DNA of 64,000 nt, taken from positions 1 to 64,000 of the forward strand of contig CAXULQ010000005.1 in assembly GCA_964251965.1 (NCBI GenBank), given 5' to 3'. The notes beneath the pieces are model-generated. The model was not told where the DNA came from and made no database searches. It was given only the letters and a program-made list of their open reading frames with translations. The number at the start of each line of letters is the position of its first letter. Position 1 is the first letter of the stretch. Shown piece after piece: positions 8,596-18,095 of the stretch. The stretch is from Mucilaginibacter_A sp964251965. Its GTDB lineage: Bacteria > Bacteroidota > Bacteroidia > Sphingobacteriales > Sphingobacteriaceae. Both the position numbers and the translations under genes were made by a program.

Positions 8596-9876
8596 ATGAG
8601 AAATGTCTCATTGATTGTAAAAAAAATTTCGGGGTTGCTGTTTACGGTTATGTGTTTTGCTGTTATAAGTAATTCATCCTATGCGCAAGACCCGGCAAAA
8701 GGAGAAGCACTTTTTAAGAGCAGTAACTGCGGTTCTTGTCATAAAATTGATGTGCGGATGACGGGGCCAGCGTTGGGCCCAACCATTACATCAGAACCGG
8801 ATGAGGCGTACTTAATCAAATGGATCCAAAACAACCAAGCGTTAATTGCGGCAAAAAACCCAAAAGCTTTAACCATTTATAACGAATATAATCAATCTCA
8901 AATGAGTGTGTTTACAAACCTGAGCGATCAGGATGTAAAAGACATTTTGGGTTATGTAAAAGATCAGTGGAAAAAGGTTCAAACTGCTAAAGTTACTACT
9001 CCTGCCGGCGGTGCTGCTGGTTCTGGTGCAGCTGATACTGGCCCAAGCAATGTGATGTTGCTTGGTTTAATTGGTGTAATTGTTATTGCTTTTCTGATTA
9101 TCCTTGTTTTAAACCGTGTAATTGGAACTTTAGAAAGATTGCTATTACAAAAGCAAGGTATCCTGCCAGAGGAAGTTGAAGACGATACAGAAAAAGTAGC
9201 TGTAGATAGGTTAGCAACTGTTAAAATATTAGCTAAAAATAAAAAGTTCGTATTTTTTGTAGTCCTTGCTCTTACAATTGGGTTAGGAAGCTGGACTTGG
9301 GTAACGCTTTGGAATACCAACGTTCACCAAGGTTATCAACCAGTTCAGCCAATTAAATATTCGCACCAACTGCATGCAGGGGCAATGAAAATTGATTGTC
9401 AGTATTGCCACTCTGGTGCCTATAAAGGTAAAAATGCTTCCATACCATCTTTAAATGTTTGTATGAACTGCCATAAAGTGGTTAAAACGGAATCTCCGGA
9501 AATCCAAAAAATTTATAATGCTTTAGGTTACGATCCTCAAACACAGAAATACGATAGCACAAAGCAGAAACCGATCCAATGGGTACGTATTCATAACCTG
9601 CCAGATTTTGCTTATTTTAATCATGCACAACATGTTAAAGTTGGTGGAATCAAATGCCAGACTTGTCATGGTCCAATTCAGGAAATGCAGGAAGTTTATC
9701 AGTATTCCCCTTTAACTATGAAATGGTGTATCCAATGCCATAAACGTACCGAAGTAAATTATAAAGGTAATGCTTATTATGATCGTATGACAGATGTTCA
9801 TGATCGTATTAAACGTGGTGAAAAAGTAACCGCAGCTTCTTTAGGCGGAATAGAATGTGGCAAGTGTCATTATTAA
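8596..9876 (+). CDS. actA: Alternative complex III subunit ActA, multiheme cytochrome c
   Basis: Electron-carrying subunit of alternative complex III, the bc1 replacement that oxidises menaquinol. The 426-residue protein has a signal peptide (cleavage after SSYAQ, residue 31), an N-terminal monoheme domain with CGSCH at 45-49, two membrane segments (about 153-173 and 218-236), and a C-terminal domain with five CXXCH sites: CQYCH 268, CMNCH 289, CQTCH 354, CIQCH 378, CGKCH 421. That makes six heme sites in total. It opens an operon with actB-F and the oxidase genes. The N-terminal extra heme domain is a fusion on top of the pentaheme core. Confidence 0.93.
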   Translation: MRNVSLIVKKISGLLFTVMCFAVISNSSYAQDPAKGEALFKSSNCGSCHKIDVRMTGPALGPTITSEPDEAYLIKWIQNNQALIAAKNPKALTIYNEYNQSQMSVFTNLSDQDVKDILGYVKDQWKKVQTAKVTTPAGGAAGSGAADTGPSNVMLLGLIGVIVIAFLIILVLNRVIGTLERLLLQKQGILPEEVEDDTEKVAVDRLATVKILAKNKKFVFFVVLALTIGLGSWTWVTLWNTNVHQGYQPVQPIKYSHQLHAGAMKIDCQYCHSGAYKGKNASIPSLNVCMNCHKVVKTESPEIQKIYNALGYDPQTQKYDSTKQKPIQWVRIHNLPDFAYFNHAQHVKVGGIKCQTCHGPIQEMQEVYQYSPLTMKWCIQCHKRTEVNYKGNAYYDRMTDVHDRIKRGEKVTAASLGGIECGKCHY

Positions 9877-9917
9877 TTTTAACAAACAGCATTCAAAATA
9901 TAGTTTACAAAGCTTAA

Positions 9918-12900
9918 ATGGAAAGCAATAAAAAATACTGGAAAGGTTTAGAGGAATTAAACAATTCGGAGGAGTTCGTGGAAATGAACAAAAGCGAATT
10001 TGCTGAACCACTTCCAATAGAAGAGATTTTAAGCGGTGCAGGGTTATCTGCCAAAACTCCGCGACGTGATTTCTTAAAAGCATTAGGATTTGGTGTTGGT
10101 GCGGTAACATTGGCTGCCTGTCAGAAAGTCCCTGTACATAAATCAATTCCATACTTAATTAAACCAGAAGAGGTTACCCCTGGTGTTGCAAACTATTATA
10201 CTTCAAGCTACAATGGCCAAGCTATATTGGTAAAAACAAGAGAAGGTCGTCCGATTAAAGTTGAAGGTAACCCGGAAGATTTAATTGGCCATGGTAGTTT
10301 AGATGCACAAGCACAAGCTTCTGTTCTTGATTTATATGATGTTACACGTTTACAAAACCCGTTATTAAGAAATGATGAGTCCACTTGGGAAGCTATTGAC
10401 GGATTTGTAAAAAAGGAGTTAACTTCTGTAGCTGCAAGTAGTAAGAAAATACGAATTGTTGCATCTACCATTCATAGCCCATCAACAAAAGCGGTTATTG
10501 CTGAATTTACTACTAAATTTCCTACAACAAAATTAATTAACTATGATGCCATCTCCTATACAGGCATCATTCAGGCTAATCAAAATAGTTTCGGAAAAGC
10601 AGTTTTACCGCATTATCATTTTGAAAAAGCTGATGTAATTGTCAGTTTCAGTGCCGATTTTTTAGGGACCTGGATTTCTCCTGTTGAATTTATGGGTCAA
10701 TGGGTATCCAACAGGAATAATAAATCTTTACAAAGCAAAAAAATGTCAAGGCACGTACAGTTTGAAGCTGGCATGAGTTTGACTGGTACTAATGCGGATA
10801 CGCGTATTCCTATTAAACCTTCGGAAGAAGGGCTTGCTTTAATTAATTTATACAATGCACTTTCTGGCACTACGCTTCCGGGTTCTAAAGCATTAAATAA
10901 TAAATCAGCAGACAATGCTATAACTTTAGTTGCAAAAGAACTATCAGCGGCAAAAGGCAAGGCGTTAGTTGTTTGCGGGTGTAATGATGTAGCAATACAA
11001 GTTTTAGTGAATGCCATCAATTCCCTGTTGGGCAGTTATGGCAATACAATTGATTTAGATAACCCATCATATAAATATGCTGGAAATGATGCTGAGTTTG
11101 TAGAATTTATAAATGAAATGAAACGCGGCGAAGTTGGTGCCGTGTTTTTTATGGATGCAAACCCTGTTTATGATTACTATAACAGTAAAGATTTTAAGCA
11201 GGCTTTGAGTAAAGTACCTTTAAAAATTTCTTTTTCTGATCGGAGTGATGAAACTTCTTCACTCGCTGATGTTATTGCCCCTAATCATCATTATCTGGAA
11301 ACATGGGGCGATGACAATATTTATGCAGGCTATTATACTATTGTTCAACCGGCTATAAATTCAGTTTACAATACGCGCCAGGCAGAACAGAGTTTATTAG
11401 TTTGGTCTGATAATCCTGTTAAAGATTATTATTCTTTTATAAAAAATAATTGGGAAACAAATTTGCTTACAAAAGTTGGTCTTGCCGGACAATCAGGTTG
11501 GGAAACACTGCTACAAAAAGGCCTGATAAAAACAGCGGATCTGCCAGCAACTGCTTATACGTTTAATAAAGACCTTAATGGTGTTGCGCAAAGTATTGTT
11601 AACCGAAGCAATCAATTAACTGCAAATGGTGCAAATGCTATCGAACTTCAAATTTATCAAAGTGTAAGTTTAGGCGACGGTAAAAAAGCAAACAACCCTT
11701 GGTTACAAGAACTTCCAGACCCAGTGTCTAAAGTTACCTGGGACAACTTCGCTGCTATTGCACCAAAATTTGCAGAAAAATTAGGTATAAAAGAAGGCGA
11801 TGTTTTAAAGATTTCTTCTGGTAGCTATAACATTGAATTACCTGTTTTACTTCAACCAGGACAAGCGCAACAAACCGTGTCAGTGGCGTTAGGTTATGGT
11901 AGGACTTTGAGTGGAAAAGTTGGAACAGGAGTTGGTAAAAATGCATTTCCACTGCATGTTTTCAAAAATGGAACTTTTCAAACGACTGCACCGGCTACAA
12001 TTTCTACCACTGGTGATGTGTATGTTTTAGCACAAACTCAAACCCATCATTCTTATGAAGGTAGAAATATCATTAGGGAAACTTCTTTTAGCAAGTATTT
12101 AAAAGAGCCTTCTTCTGCTAACGGCCGTCATGAAGCAGAACACAAAACTTATAGTTTGTGGAACGAATACAATCGTCCGCAGTACAATTGGGTTATGGCG
12201 ATTGATCTAAATGCCTGTACAGGTTGTGGTGCCTGTGTAGTTGCATGTAGTGCAGAAAACAACATTCCGGTAGTTGGACGTGATGAAGTACGGCGCAGAA
12301 GAGAAATGCATTGGATCCGGATTGACCGATATTATTCTTTTAAAGAAGGGAACGAATCTGTAACTGAAGAAAAAGAAATTAACAAACTGGATAACCTCGA
12401 CAATGTTTCGGTAGTATATCAGCCAATGTTATGTCAGCATTGTGATCATGCACCTTGTGAAACTGTTTGTCCGGTTCTTGCAACCGTTCATTCTTCTGAA
12501 GGTTTGAACCATATGGCTTATAACCGTTGTATAGGAACACGTTATTGCGCCAACAACTGCCCATATAAAGTTAGAAGGTTTAACTGGTTTAATTATTGGA
12601 ACGATTCGAGGTTTGACAATTATTTGAATAACGAGCATGTTCAATTAGTTTTAAACCCTGATGTTACAACACGTTTCCGTGGAGTAATGGAAAAATGTTC
12701 TATGTGTATCCAACGCATTCAAGGGGGTAAGCTTAAAGCAAAAATTGACCAGCGTGTTTTAAAAGATGGGGAAGTTAAGACAGCTTGTCAACAAACCTGC
12801 CCTACCAATGCTATTATCTTTGGTAACGTTAATGATCCTGAATCAGAAGTTTCCAAAGCACTTAAAAGCGAGCGTACTTATTACGTATTAGAAGAACTGA

Positions 12901-12962
12901 ATGTGCAGCCAGGGATTGGTTATCAAGTTAAAGTAAGAAATGTAAATGAAACTGTGGCTTAA
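9918..12962 (+). CDS. actB: Alternative complex III iron-sulfur subunit ActB
   Basis: A 1014-residue protein. A Tat signal with twin arginine in TPRRDFLKALGFG (residues 49-50) ends in the lipobox TLAAC (Cys 68), so it is exported folded and anchored by lipid. A degenerate molybdopterin-oxidoreductase-like domain without evident cofactor residues (about 70-690) is followed by an NrfC/HybA-like ferredoxin domain with four Cys groups: CTGCGACVVAC near 768, CQHCDHAPCETVC near 838, CIGTRYCANNC near 873 and CSMC/CQQTC near 930-960. In ACIII these bind three 4Fe-4S and one 3Fe-4S cluster that pass electrons from ActC to ActA. Confidence 0.93.
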   Translation: MESNKKYWKGLEELNNSEEFVEMNKSEFAEPLPIEEILSGAGLSAKTPRRDFLKALGFGVGAVTLAACQKVPVHKSIPYLIKPEEVTPGVANYYTSSYNGQAILVKTREGRPIKVEGNPEDLIGHGSLDAQAQASVLDLYDVTRLQNPLLRNDESTWEAIDGFVKKELTSVAASSKKIRIVASTIHSPSTKAVIAEFTTKFPTTKLINYDAISYTGIIQANQNSFGKAVLPHYHFEKADVIVSFSADFLGTWISPVEFMGQWVSNRNNKSLQSKKMSRHVQFEAGMSLTGTNADTRIPIKPSEEGLALINLYNALSGTTLPGSKALNNKSADNAITLVAKELSAAKGKALVVCGCNDVAIQVLVNAINSLLGSYGNTIDLDNPSYKYAGNDAEFVEFINEMKRGEVGAVFFMDANPVYDYYNSKDFKQALSKVPLKISFSDRSDETSSLADVIAPNHHYLETWGDDNIYAGYYTIVQPAINSVYNTRQAEQSLLVWSDNPVKDYYSFIKNNWETNLLTKVGLAGQSGWETLLQKGLIKTADLPATAYTFNKDLNGVAQSIVNRSNQLTANGANAIELQIYQSVSLGDGKKANNPWLQELPDPVSKVTWDNFAAIAPKFAEKLGIKEGDVLKISSGSYNIELPVLLQPGQAQQTVSVALGYGRTLSGKVGTGVGKNAFPLHVFKNGTFQTTAPATISTTGDVYVLAQTQTHHSYEGRNIIRETSFSKYLKEPSSANGRHEAEHKTYSLWNEYNRPQYNWVMAIDLNACTGCGACVVACSAENNIPVVGRDEVRRRREMHWIRIDRYYSFKEGNESVTEEKEINKLDNLDNVSVVYQPMLCQHCDHAPCETVCPVLATVHSSEGLNHMAYNRCIGTRYCANNCPYKVRRFNWFNYWNDSRFDNYLNNEHVQLVLNPDVTTRFRGVMEKCSMCIQRIQGGKLKAKIDQRVLKDGEVKTACQQTCPTNAIIFGNVNDPESEVSKALKSERTYYVLEELNVQPGIGYQVKVRNVNETVA

Positions 12963-12983
12963 TTATAATTAACGAAACTAAAT

Positions 12984-14456
12984 ATGTCATCTCAACACGA
13001 ATCTATAATCCGGGAACCCTTAATTACAGGTGATAATATCACTTATTCTAAGATCACAGATGATATTCTGGTTCCAGTAGAAAATATGCCCAACAAAGCC
13101 TGGTGGATTGGTTTTACACTCGCATCAGCAGGTGCCACTTTATGGTTAGTAGCAGTAAGCTATACGTTCTGGTATGGCATTGGTGCCTGGGGACTAAACA
13201 AAACAGTAGGATGGGCATGGGATATTACAGGCTTTGTTTGGTGGGTAGGTATTGGGCATGCAGGTACATTGATCTCAGCAGTACTTCTTTTATTTAGGCA
13301 AAATTGGCGTAACTCCATTAATCGCTCCGCTGAGGCCATGACTATTTTTGCTGTTATTTGTGCGGCTACTTATATCGTTGCGCACATGGGTCGCCCTTGG
13401 ATGGCTCTGTATTCGCTTCCTTTACCAAATCAATATGGTTCTTTATGGGTTAATTTCAATTCACCGCTTATTTGGGACGTGTTCGCCATATCCACATATT
13501 TCTCCGTTTCCTTGGTTTTTTGGTACACAGGCTTATTGCCGGATATTGCTACTATTCGTGACCGCGCAACTGGTTTACGTCGTAAAATTTATTCTGTAAT
13601 GTCTTTCGGATGGAATGGTTCAGTAAAAACCTGGCAACGTTTTGAAGCAGTTTCATTGGTGTTAGCAGGTGTTTCTACACCGTTGGTATTATCAGTACAT
13701 ACGATTGTATCTATGGACTTTGCAACTTCTTTGGAACCCGGTTGGCACACTACTATTTTCCCGCCTTACTTTGTTGCAGGTGCTATTTTCTCCGGATTTG
13801 CTATGGTGCAAACACTTCTTTTAGTAGTAAGAAAAGTAATGAGCTTAGAAAATTATATCACGATGTTTCACATTGAATCAATGAATAAAATTATTATTCT
13901 AACTGGTTCAATCGTCGGTGTAGCATACATAACAGAATTTTTTATTGCCTGGTATTCGGGAAGTGAATATGAACAATATGCTTTCATCAACCGGTCTACT
14001 GGACCATATTGGTGGGCTTATTGGAGTATGATGACTTGTAATGTTATTACGCCACAGCTATTTTGGTTTAAAAAAGTAAGAACAAGTATCCCTGCATCAT
14101 GGGTACTATCCATAATTGTTAATATAGGAATGTGGTTTGAACGTTTTGTAATTATCGTTACTTCTTTGCATAGGGATTATTTACCATCAAGCTGGGTAAT
14201 GTTTTATCCAACTTGGGTTGAAGTAAGTATATTTATTGGTTCCATTGGTGTGTTTTTCACTTTATTTTTGCTGTTTTTACGGGTACTTCCTTCAGTAGCA
14301 ATGGCTGAAGTTAAATTGTTAGTGAAAAGTTCAAGTGAACAGGCAAAGAAAAAGTTGTTGAAGCAGGGAGAAGTGGACGCAGATCAAGCAGAATTTTATA
14401 AGGAAAACTTGATCAAATATGATAGTATTGAAAAGGCTGAATACGCAAATATTTAA
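12984..14456 (+). CDS. actC: Alternative complex III membrane subunit ActC (NrfD/PsrC family)
   Basis: A 490-residue integral membrane protein with about ten hydrophobic segments, of the NrfD/PsrC type that binds quinol in the membrane. Recognisable parts are GFVWWVGIGHAGTLISAVLLL near residue 75, the AHMGRPW segment near 133 and SVHTIVSMDFATSLEPGWHTTIFPPYFV near 238. It follows actB by 21 bases. The protein passes quinol electrons to the ActB clusters. A charged C-terminal tail of about 45 residues faces the soluble side. Confidence 0.93.
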   Translation: MSSQHESIIREPLITGDNITYSKITDDILVPVENMPNKAWWIGFTLASAGATLWLVAVSYTFWYGIGAWGLNKTVGWAWDITGFVWWVGIGHAGTLISAVLLLFRQNWRNSINRSAEAMTIFAVICAATYIVAHMGRPWMALYSLPLPNQYGSLWVNFNSPLIWDVFAISTYFSVSLVFWYTGLLPDIATIRDRATGLRRKIYSVMSFGWNGSVKTWQRFEAVSLVLAGVSTPLVLSVHTIVSMDFATSLEPGWHTTIFPPYFVAGAIFSGFAMVQTLLLVVRKVMSLENYITMFHIESMNKIIILTGSIVGVAYITEFFIAWYSGSEYEQYAFINRSTGPYWWAYWSMMTCNVITPQLFWFKKVRTSIPASWVLSIIVNIGMWFERFVIIVTSLHRDYLPSSWVMFYPTWVEVSIFIGSIGVFFTLFLLFLRVLPSVAMAEVKLLVKSSSEQAKKKLLKQGEVDADQAEFYKENLIKYDSIEKAEYANI

Positions 14457-14458
14457 AT

Positions 14459-14995
14459 ATGAACAGTACGAAATATATACTCGGTATCTTTGATGATCCA
14501 GACGAGATGATGAAAGGGATCGATAATCTTAAAGAAAAAGGTATTTCTATTTATGATGTATTTACGCCAATGCCTATTCATGGCATTGAAAATAAATTAG
14601 GCATAAAAGAATCACGTTTGCCAGTTGCCGCCTTTATTTTCGGATGTACAGGTTGTACGGTGGCTTTTAGTATGTTATATTATATGCTGGTACATGATTG
14701 GCCAATCAATATCGGAGGAAAGCCTCATTTTGCCGTTCCTGATTTTGTACCTATTTGTTTTGAGTGGACTGTTTTGTTTAGCTCTTTTGGGATGGTGTTC
14801 ACATATTTTTATGCTAATCATCTTTTTCCGGGACGAGCACCGCGGGTTATGGATTTAAGGGCTACAGATGATCGTTTTGTGATTGCTATCAATGCAAAAA
14901 CCAATACTGCCCATGATCAAATTGATTCTTTATTAAAAGACGCAGGCGCTGTTGAAATTAAGCATAATGACAGAAAATATGTTAGCTATGAATAG
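14459..14995 (+). CDS. actD: Alternative complex III subunit ActD (DUF3341)
   Basis: A 178-residue protein of the DUF3341 family that forms the ActD subunit. The N-terminal soluble part (ILGIFDDPDEMMKGIDNL, DVFTPMPIHGIE) is followed by two membrane segments (about 57-80 and 95-120) and a C-terminal ferredoxin-like segment (RFVIAINAKT). It binds no cofactor. Its start lies two bases after the stop of actC and it overlaps actE, so translation is probably coupled. Confidence 0.9.
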   Translation: MNSTKYILGIFDDPDEMMKGIDNLKEKGISIYDVFTPMPIHGIENKLGIKESRLPVAAFIFGCTGCTVAFSMLYYMLVHDWPINIGGKPHFAVPDFVPICFEWTVLFSSFGMVFTYFYANHLFPGRAPRVMDLRATDDRFVIAINAKTNTAHDQIDSLLKDAGAVEIKHNDRKYVSYE

Positions 14996-15566
14996 ATTTA
15001 ATATACTAAATATAATTGCAGCAGCCATTGTAGTTTCTGTTTTGCTTACTGCTTGTGGTAAAGACAAACGTAGTACTGGCTGGGAGTATGCCCCAAATAT
15101 GTATGAACATATAGCTTATGATCCTGATCAGCCAAATACTAACTTTAGAGATGGAAAAACTGCACAAGTTCCTCCTGCTGGTACTACACCGATTGGCTTT
15201 GTACGGTTTGATTATCCCAATAATAAAGACGGATATGAAAAGGCCAGTTTAGAAGTAGTAAATAAATATATGTCTGATTCTAAAAATTTAGCTGACGGAA
15301 AAATACTTTTTGAGCATTTTTGTTCTCCATGCCATGGTTTACAAGGGCAAGGTGATGGATTAGTTGTGCAACATGGTTATCCGGCGCCTCCGTCTTATTC
15401 AAAAGGGCAGTCGTCAAGAGGTGGTGCCATGAAAGACCTTACCGATGGTAAAATTTATCATACAATTACTTATGGGTTAAATGCTATGGGTTCGTATGCT
15501 TCACAGTTAAACCCTGATGAGCGTTGGAAAGTAGTATTGTATATTCACCAATTACAAAAATTATAA
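14988..15566 (+). CDS. actE: Alternative complex III cytochrome c subunit ActE
   Basis: A 192-residue monoheme lipoprotein. The signal MNRFNILNII...SVLLTAC has a lipobox LLTAC; the heme site CSPCH lies near residue 117 in FEHFCSPCHGLQGQGDG, and a Met ligand candidate is in LNAMGSYASQL. Upstream in-frame alternatives (TTG 14952, ATG 14967) would put non-signal residues in front, so I prefer the ATG at 14988, which overlaps the end of actD by eight bases. In ACIII this subunit sits on the periplasmic face and hands electrons toward the oxidase. Confidence 0.88.
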   Translation: MNRFNILNIIAAAIVVSVLLTACGKDKRSTGWEYAPNMYEHIAYDPDQPNTNFRDGKTAQVPPAGTTPIGFVRFDYPNNKDGYEKASLEVVNKYMSDSKNLADGKILFEHFCSPCHGLQGQGDGLVVQHGYPAPPSYSKGQSSRGGAMKDLTDGKIYHTITYGLNAMGSYASQLNPDERWKVVLYIHQLQKL

Positions 15567-15580
15567 TATCAATCAAATTG

Positions 15581-16831
15581 ATGAAAGCTGTTAGTTACGA
15601 TCAACAATTCGACTTTTCAGGAAAAGCTAAAACTTATAGCCTTATAGCTATTGTAATTGGTTTTGCAGGTATTGTGTTCGGATTTTTATCCGGTCATGCT
15701 GAACGTACATTTGCAAACTTATTGCTAATGTCATACTATTTTGCATGTGTTTGTATGCAGGGCGTTTTGTTTTGTGCTATTCAATATGTAGCACAGGCCG
15801 GATGGTCTGCTTCCATTATCCGTATTCCTCAGGCATATGCCAGAGTTTTACCTTACGCAGCATTTATTTTGGTAGCTGTCATAACCTTGGGTTTATTGAC
15901 AAGTCATGAAGTTGTAGAAGGAGGTAAAAAAATCATTGAACCATATTTATATGGAGAATGGGCTACAAAAGGATTAAGTACGAAGGGAAGTGAAAATTAT
16001 AATTCCATTATTGCCGGCAAATCTGTTTTTCTTAATAAACCATTTTTTATAGCAAGGTTAATTATATTTTTAGGCTTGTATAGTATTTTTGGTGCTTTGC
16101 TAATTAAATATTCTAAAAATGAAGATAGTATAGGCGGAATGTTTAATTATAATAAGAGTTTTAAAATTTCGGCTATCTTTTTAATTGTATTCGGTTTTAC
16201 TACCCCAATATTTGCTTTTGATGCAATTATGTCGTTAGAAGCTCATTATTATTCAACTTTATTTGGGTGGTATAATTTTGCTGCTTTGTGGGTAAGTGGT
16301 CTTTCTGTATTGACTTTAACTGTAATCATTTTAAGACAGAATGGTTATATGACTTGGGTTACAGATAATCATTTGCATGATTTAGGTAAACTGATATTTG
16401 CTTTTTCTATATTCTGGACCTATTTATGGTTTTCTCAATTTCTGCTTACCTATTATGCTAACTTGCCTGAAGAAAGTGTTTATTATTACAAAAGGTGGGA
16501 GCCGGAATTTAAACCTTGGTTTTGGTTGAATATTGTGCTAAACTTTTGTACTCCAGTATTGTTGCTAATGTCACGCGATGCTAAAAGAGCGGCTACGATA
16601 TTAAAGTACGTGTGCATTGTCGTTTTATGTGGACATTGGCTTGATTACTATATGATGATTATGCCTGGAACCGTAGGCCCAGAAGGAAGAGGTTTTGGTA
16701 TTGAAGAAATAGGGATAGCTTTAGGCTTTGTGGGTCTGTTCACTTTCATGATGTTAAATGCTTTAAGTAAAACAAATCTTCTTCCTAAGAAGCACCCTTT
16801 TTTAGAAGAGAGTTTAAATCATCATATTTAA
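15581..16831 (+). CDS. actF: Alternative complex III membrane subunit ActF
   Basis: A 416-residue integral membrane protein, a paralogue-like partner of ActC with about ten hydrophobic segments. The start MKAVSYDQQFDFSGKAK is typical for Bacteroidota ActF, and I prefer it over an upstream ATG at 15524 inside actE. It follows actE by 14 bases. Family structures show no quinone in this subunit; its role in proton movement is debated. The C-terminus ends 46 bases before coxB. Confidence 0.9.
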   Translation: MKAVSYDQQFDFSGKAKTYSLIAIVIGFAGIVFGFLSGHAERTFANLLLMSYYFACVCMQGVLFCAIQYVAQAGWSASIIRIPQAYARVLPYAAFILVAVITLGLLTSHEVVEGGKKIIEPYLYGEWATKGLSTKGSENYNSIIAGKSVFLNKPFFIARLIIFLGLYSIFGALLIKYSKNEDSIGGMFNYNKSFKISAIFLIVFGFTTPIFAFDAIMSLEAHYYSTLFGWYNFAALWVSGLSVLTLTVIILRQNGYMTWVTDNHLHDLGKLIFAFSIFWTYLWFSQFLLTYYANLPEESVYYYKRWEPEFKPWFWLNIVLNFCTPVLLLMSRDAKRAATILKYVCIVVLCGHWLDYYMMIMPGTVGPEGRGFGIEEIGIALGFVGLFTFMMLNALSKTNLLPKKHPFLEESLNHHI

Positions 16832-16877
16832 AAACAATTCGAGTTTAGATACTCAGTATAAATATAACAGCTCTGAA

Positions 16878-18083
16878 ATGAAATTTAAAAGATCAGGTTA
16901 TTTTAAAATATTAATTACCAGTATAAGTTTACTGCTATTATTTGTAACAAATTATACGTTCGCGCAGAATAGCACACCTACAAGTGTAAATGCACCTACT
17001 ATAGATGGATCTACTGCAAGCGATAACATGTGGCTTGGAATATCTTACTATGTACTAATTTTTTTACTAATTTGTATTGTCGTCGCAGTAATTGGCCGAA
17101 TCCTCAAAATCTATGATCTAACACTTCTAATCCAAAGTAAAAAGGGAATGGATTGGAATAGAATTGTTGCTGTTTCGTTTGGACTTTTTTTGATTGTAGG
17201 TTTATACGGTGCTTATTGGGAATACACAGTGCACGGCAGCATGATTTTACCAGATGCCGCATCAAAGCATGGGGAGAAAATAGATGAAATGTTTAATGTA
17301 ACATTGATCATTACTACTATTGTTTTTGTTGGTACACAAATATTGCTGTTTTCATTTGCATATATTTATAGAGGGTCACAACTTAGAAAAGCTTATTTTC
17401 TTCCGCATAACAATACTATCGAAAAACTTTGGACGATTATACCAGCTATTGTTTTAACTATTTTAGTGGTTTTTGGCTCTTTGACCTGGAAGAATATAAT
17501 GGATGTTCCCGTTTCAGAGCAAAAGTCAGCTTTGAACGTAGATGTAACGGCACACCAGTTTGCATGGGAAGTTAGATATCCTGGAAAAGATGGGAAACTG
17601 GGTATCAAGAATTACAAGCTTTTTTCACCCTCAAACAAATTAGGGGTTGATTTTAAAGACAGGAATAGTTATGATGACTTGAATGCGGATGAAATTGTAG
17701 TTCCTGTAAACAAACCTGTTAGAATTAATCTAATTGCCCAGGATGTTATTCACAGTTTTTATTTACCGTGGTTTAGAGTGCAGATTAATGCTGTTCCGGG
17801 ACTACCAACATTTTTTCAATTTGTGCCTACTGTAACAACAGACGATATGCGTACTAAACTTGATAATTCTACTTTTGAATACAAATTATATTGTAACAAA
17901 ATTTGCGGTGGTAACCACTTTAATATGCAAAAAGTTTTTCGTGTGGTAAAAGAAGCAGAGTATCAGGATTGGGTAGCCAAGCAAAAACCTTATTTAAGCG
18001 ATCAGTTAAAAAAGGAATTAAAAATGGCAGTACAACCGGCTGATTCTGTTACAAAAAATAAATTAGCTTTTAATAAATTATAA
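16878..18083 (+). CDS. coxB: Cytochrome c oxidase subunit II (CuA subunit)
   Basis: A 401-residue protein with an N-terminal signal (cleavage near TFAQN) and membrane segments near residues 50-72, 95-115 and 135-155, and another at about 185-202. The CuA domain has the ligand set: His in HSFYLPWFRVQ and the motif CNKICGGNHFNM near residue 340, which holds two Cys, one His and one Met. It accepts electrons from cytochrome c, probably directly from ACIII in a supercomplex. There is no fused cytochrome c domain. A dispersed 10-mer copy at 17947 codes for VKEA and may be chance. Confidence 0.93.
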   Translation: MKFKRSGYFKILITSISLLLLFVTNYTFAQNSTPTSVNAPTIDGSTASDNMWLGISYYVLIFLLICIVVAVIGRILKIYDLTLLIQSKKGMDWNRIVAVSFGLFLIVGLYGAYWEYTVHGSMILPDAASKHGEKIDEMFNVTLIITTIVFVGTQILLFSFAYIYRGSQLRKAYFLPHNNTIEKLWTIIPAIVLTILVVFGSLTWKNIMDVPVSEQKSALNVDVTAHQFAWEVRYPGKDGKLGIKNYKLFSPSNKLGVDFKDRNSYDDLNADEIVVPVNKPVRINLIAQDVIHSFYLPWFRVQINAVPGLPTFFQFVPTVTTDDMRTKLDNSTFEYKLYCNKICGGNHFNMQKVFRVVKEAEYQDWVAKQKPYLSDQLKKELKMAVQPADSVTKNKLAFNKL

Positions 18084-18095
18084 GGAAAAGAGGTT

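Noticed and set aside
11525..14280. TAAAAACAG cores in actB and actC as motif B copies
   Set aside because: They lack the TATC or CATC end and follow common codons.
14952..14987. Longer start for actE
   Set aside because: The extra residues would precede the lipoprotein signal and destroy its usual form.
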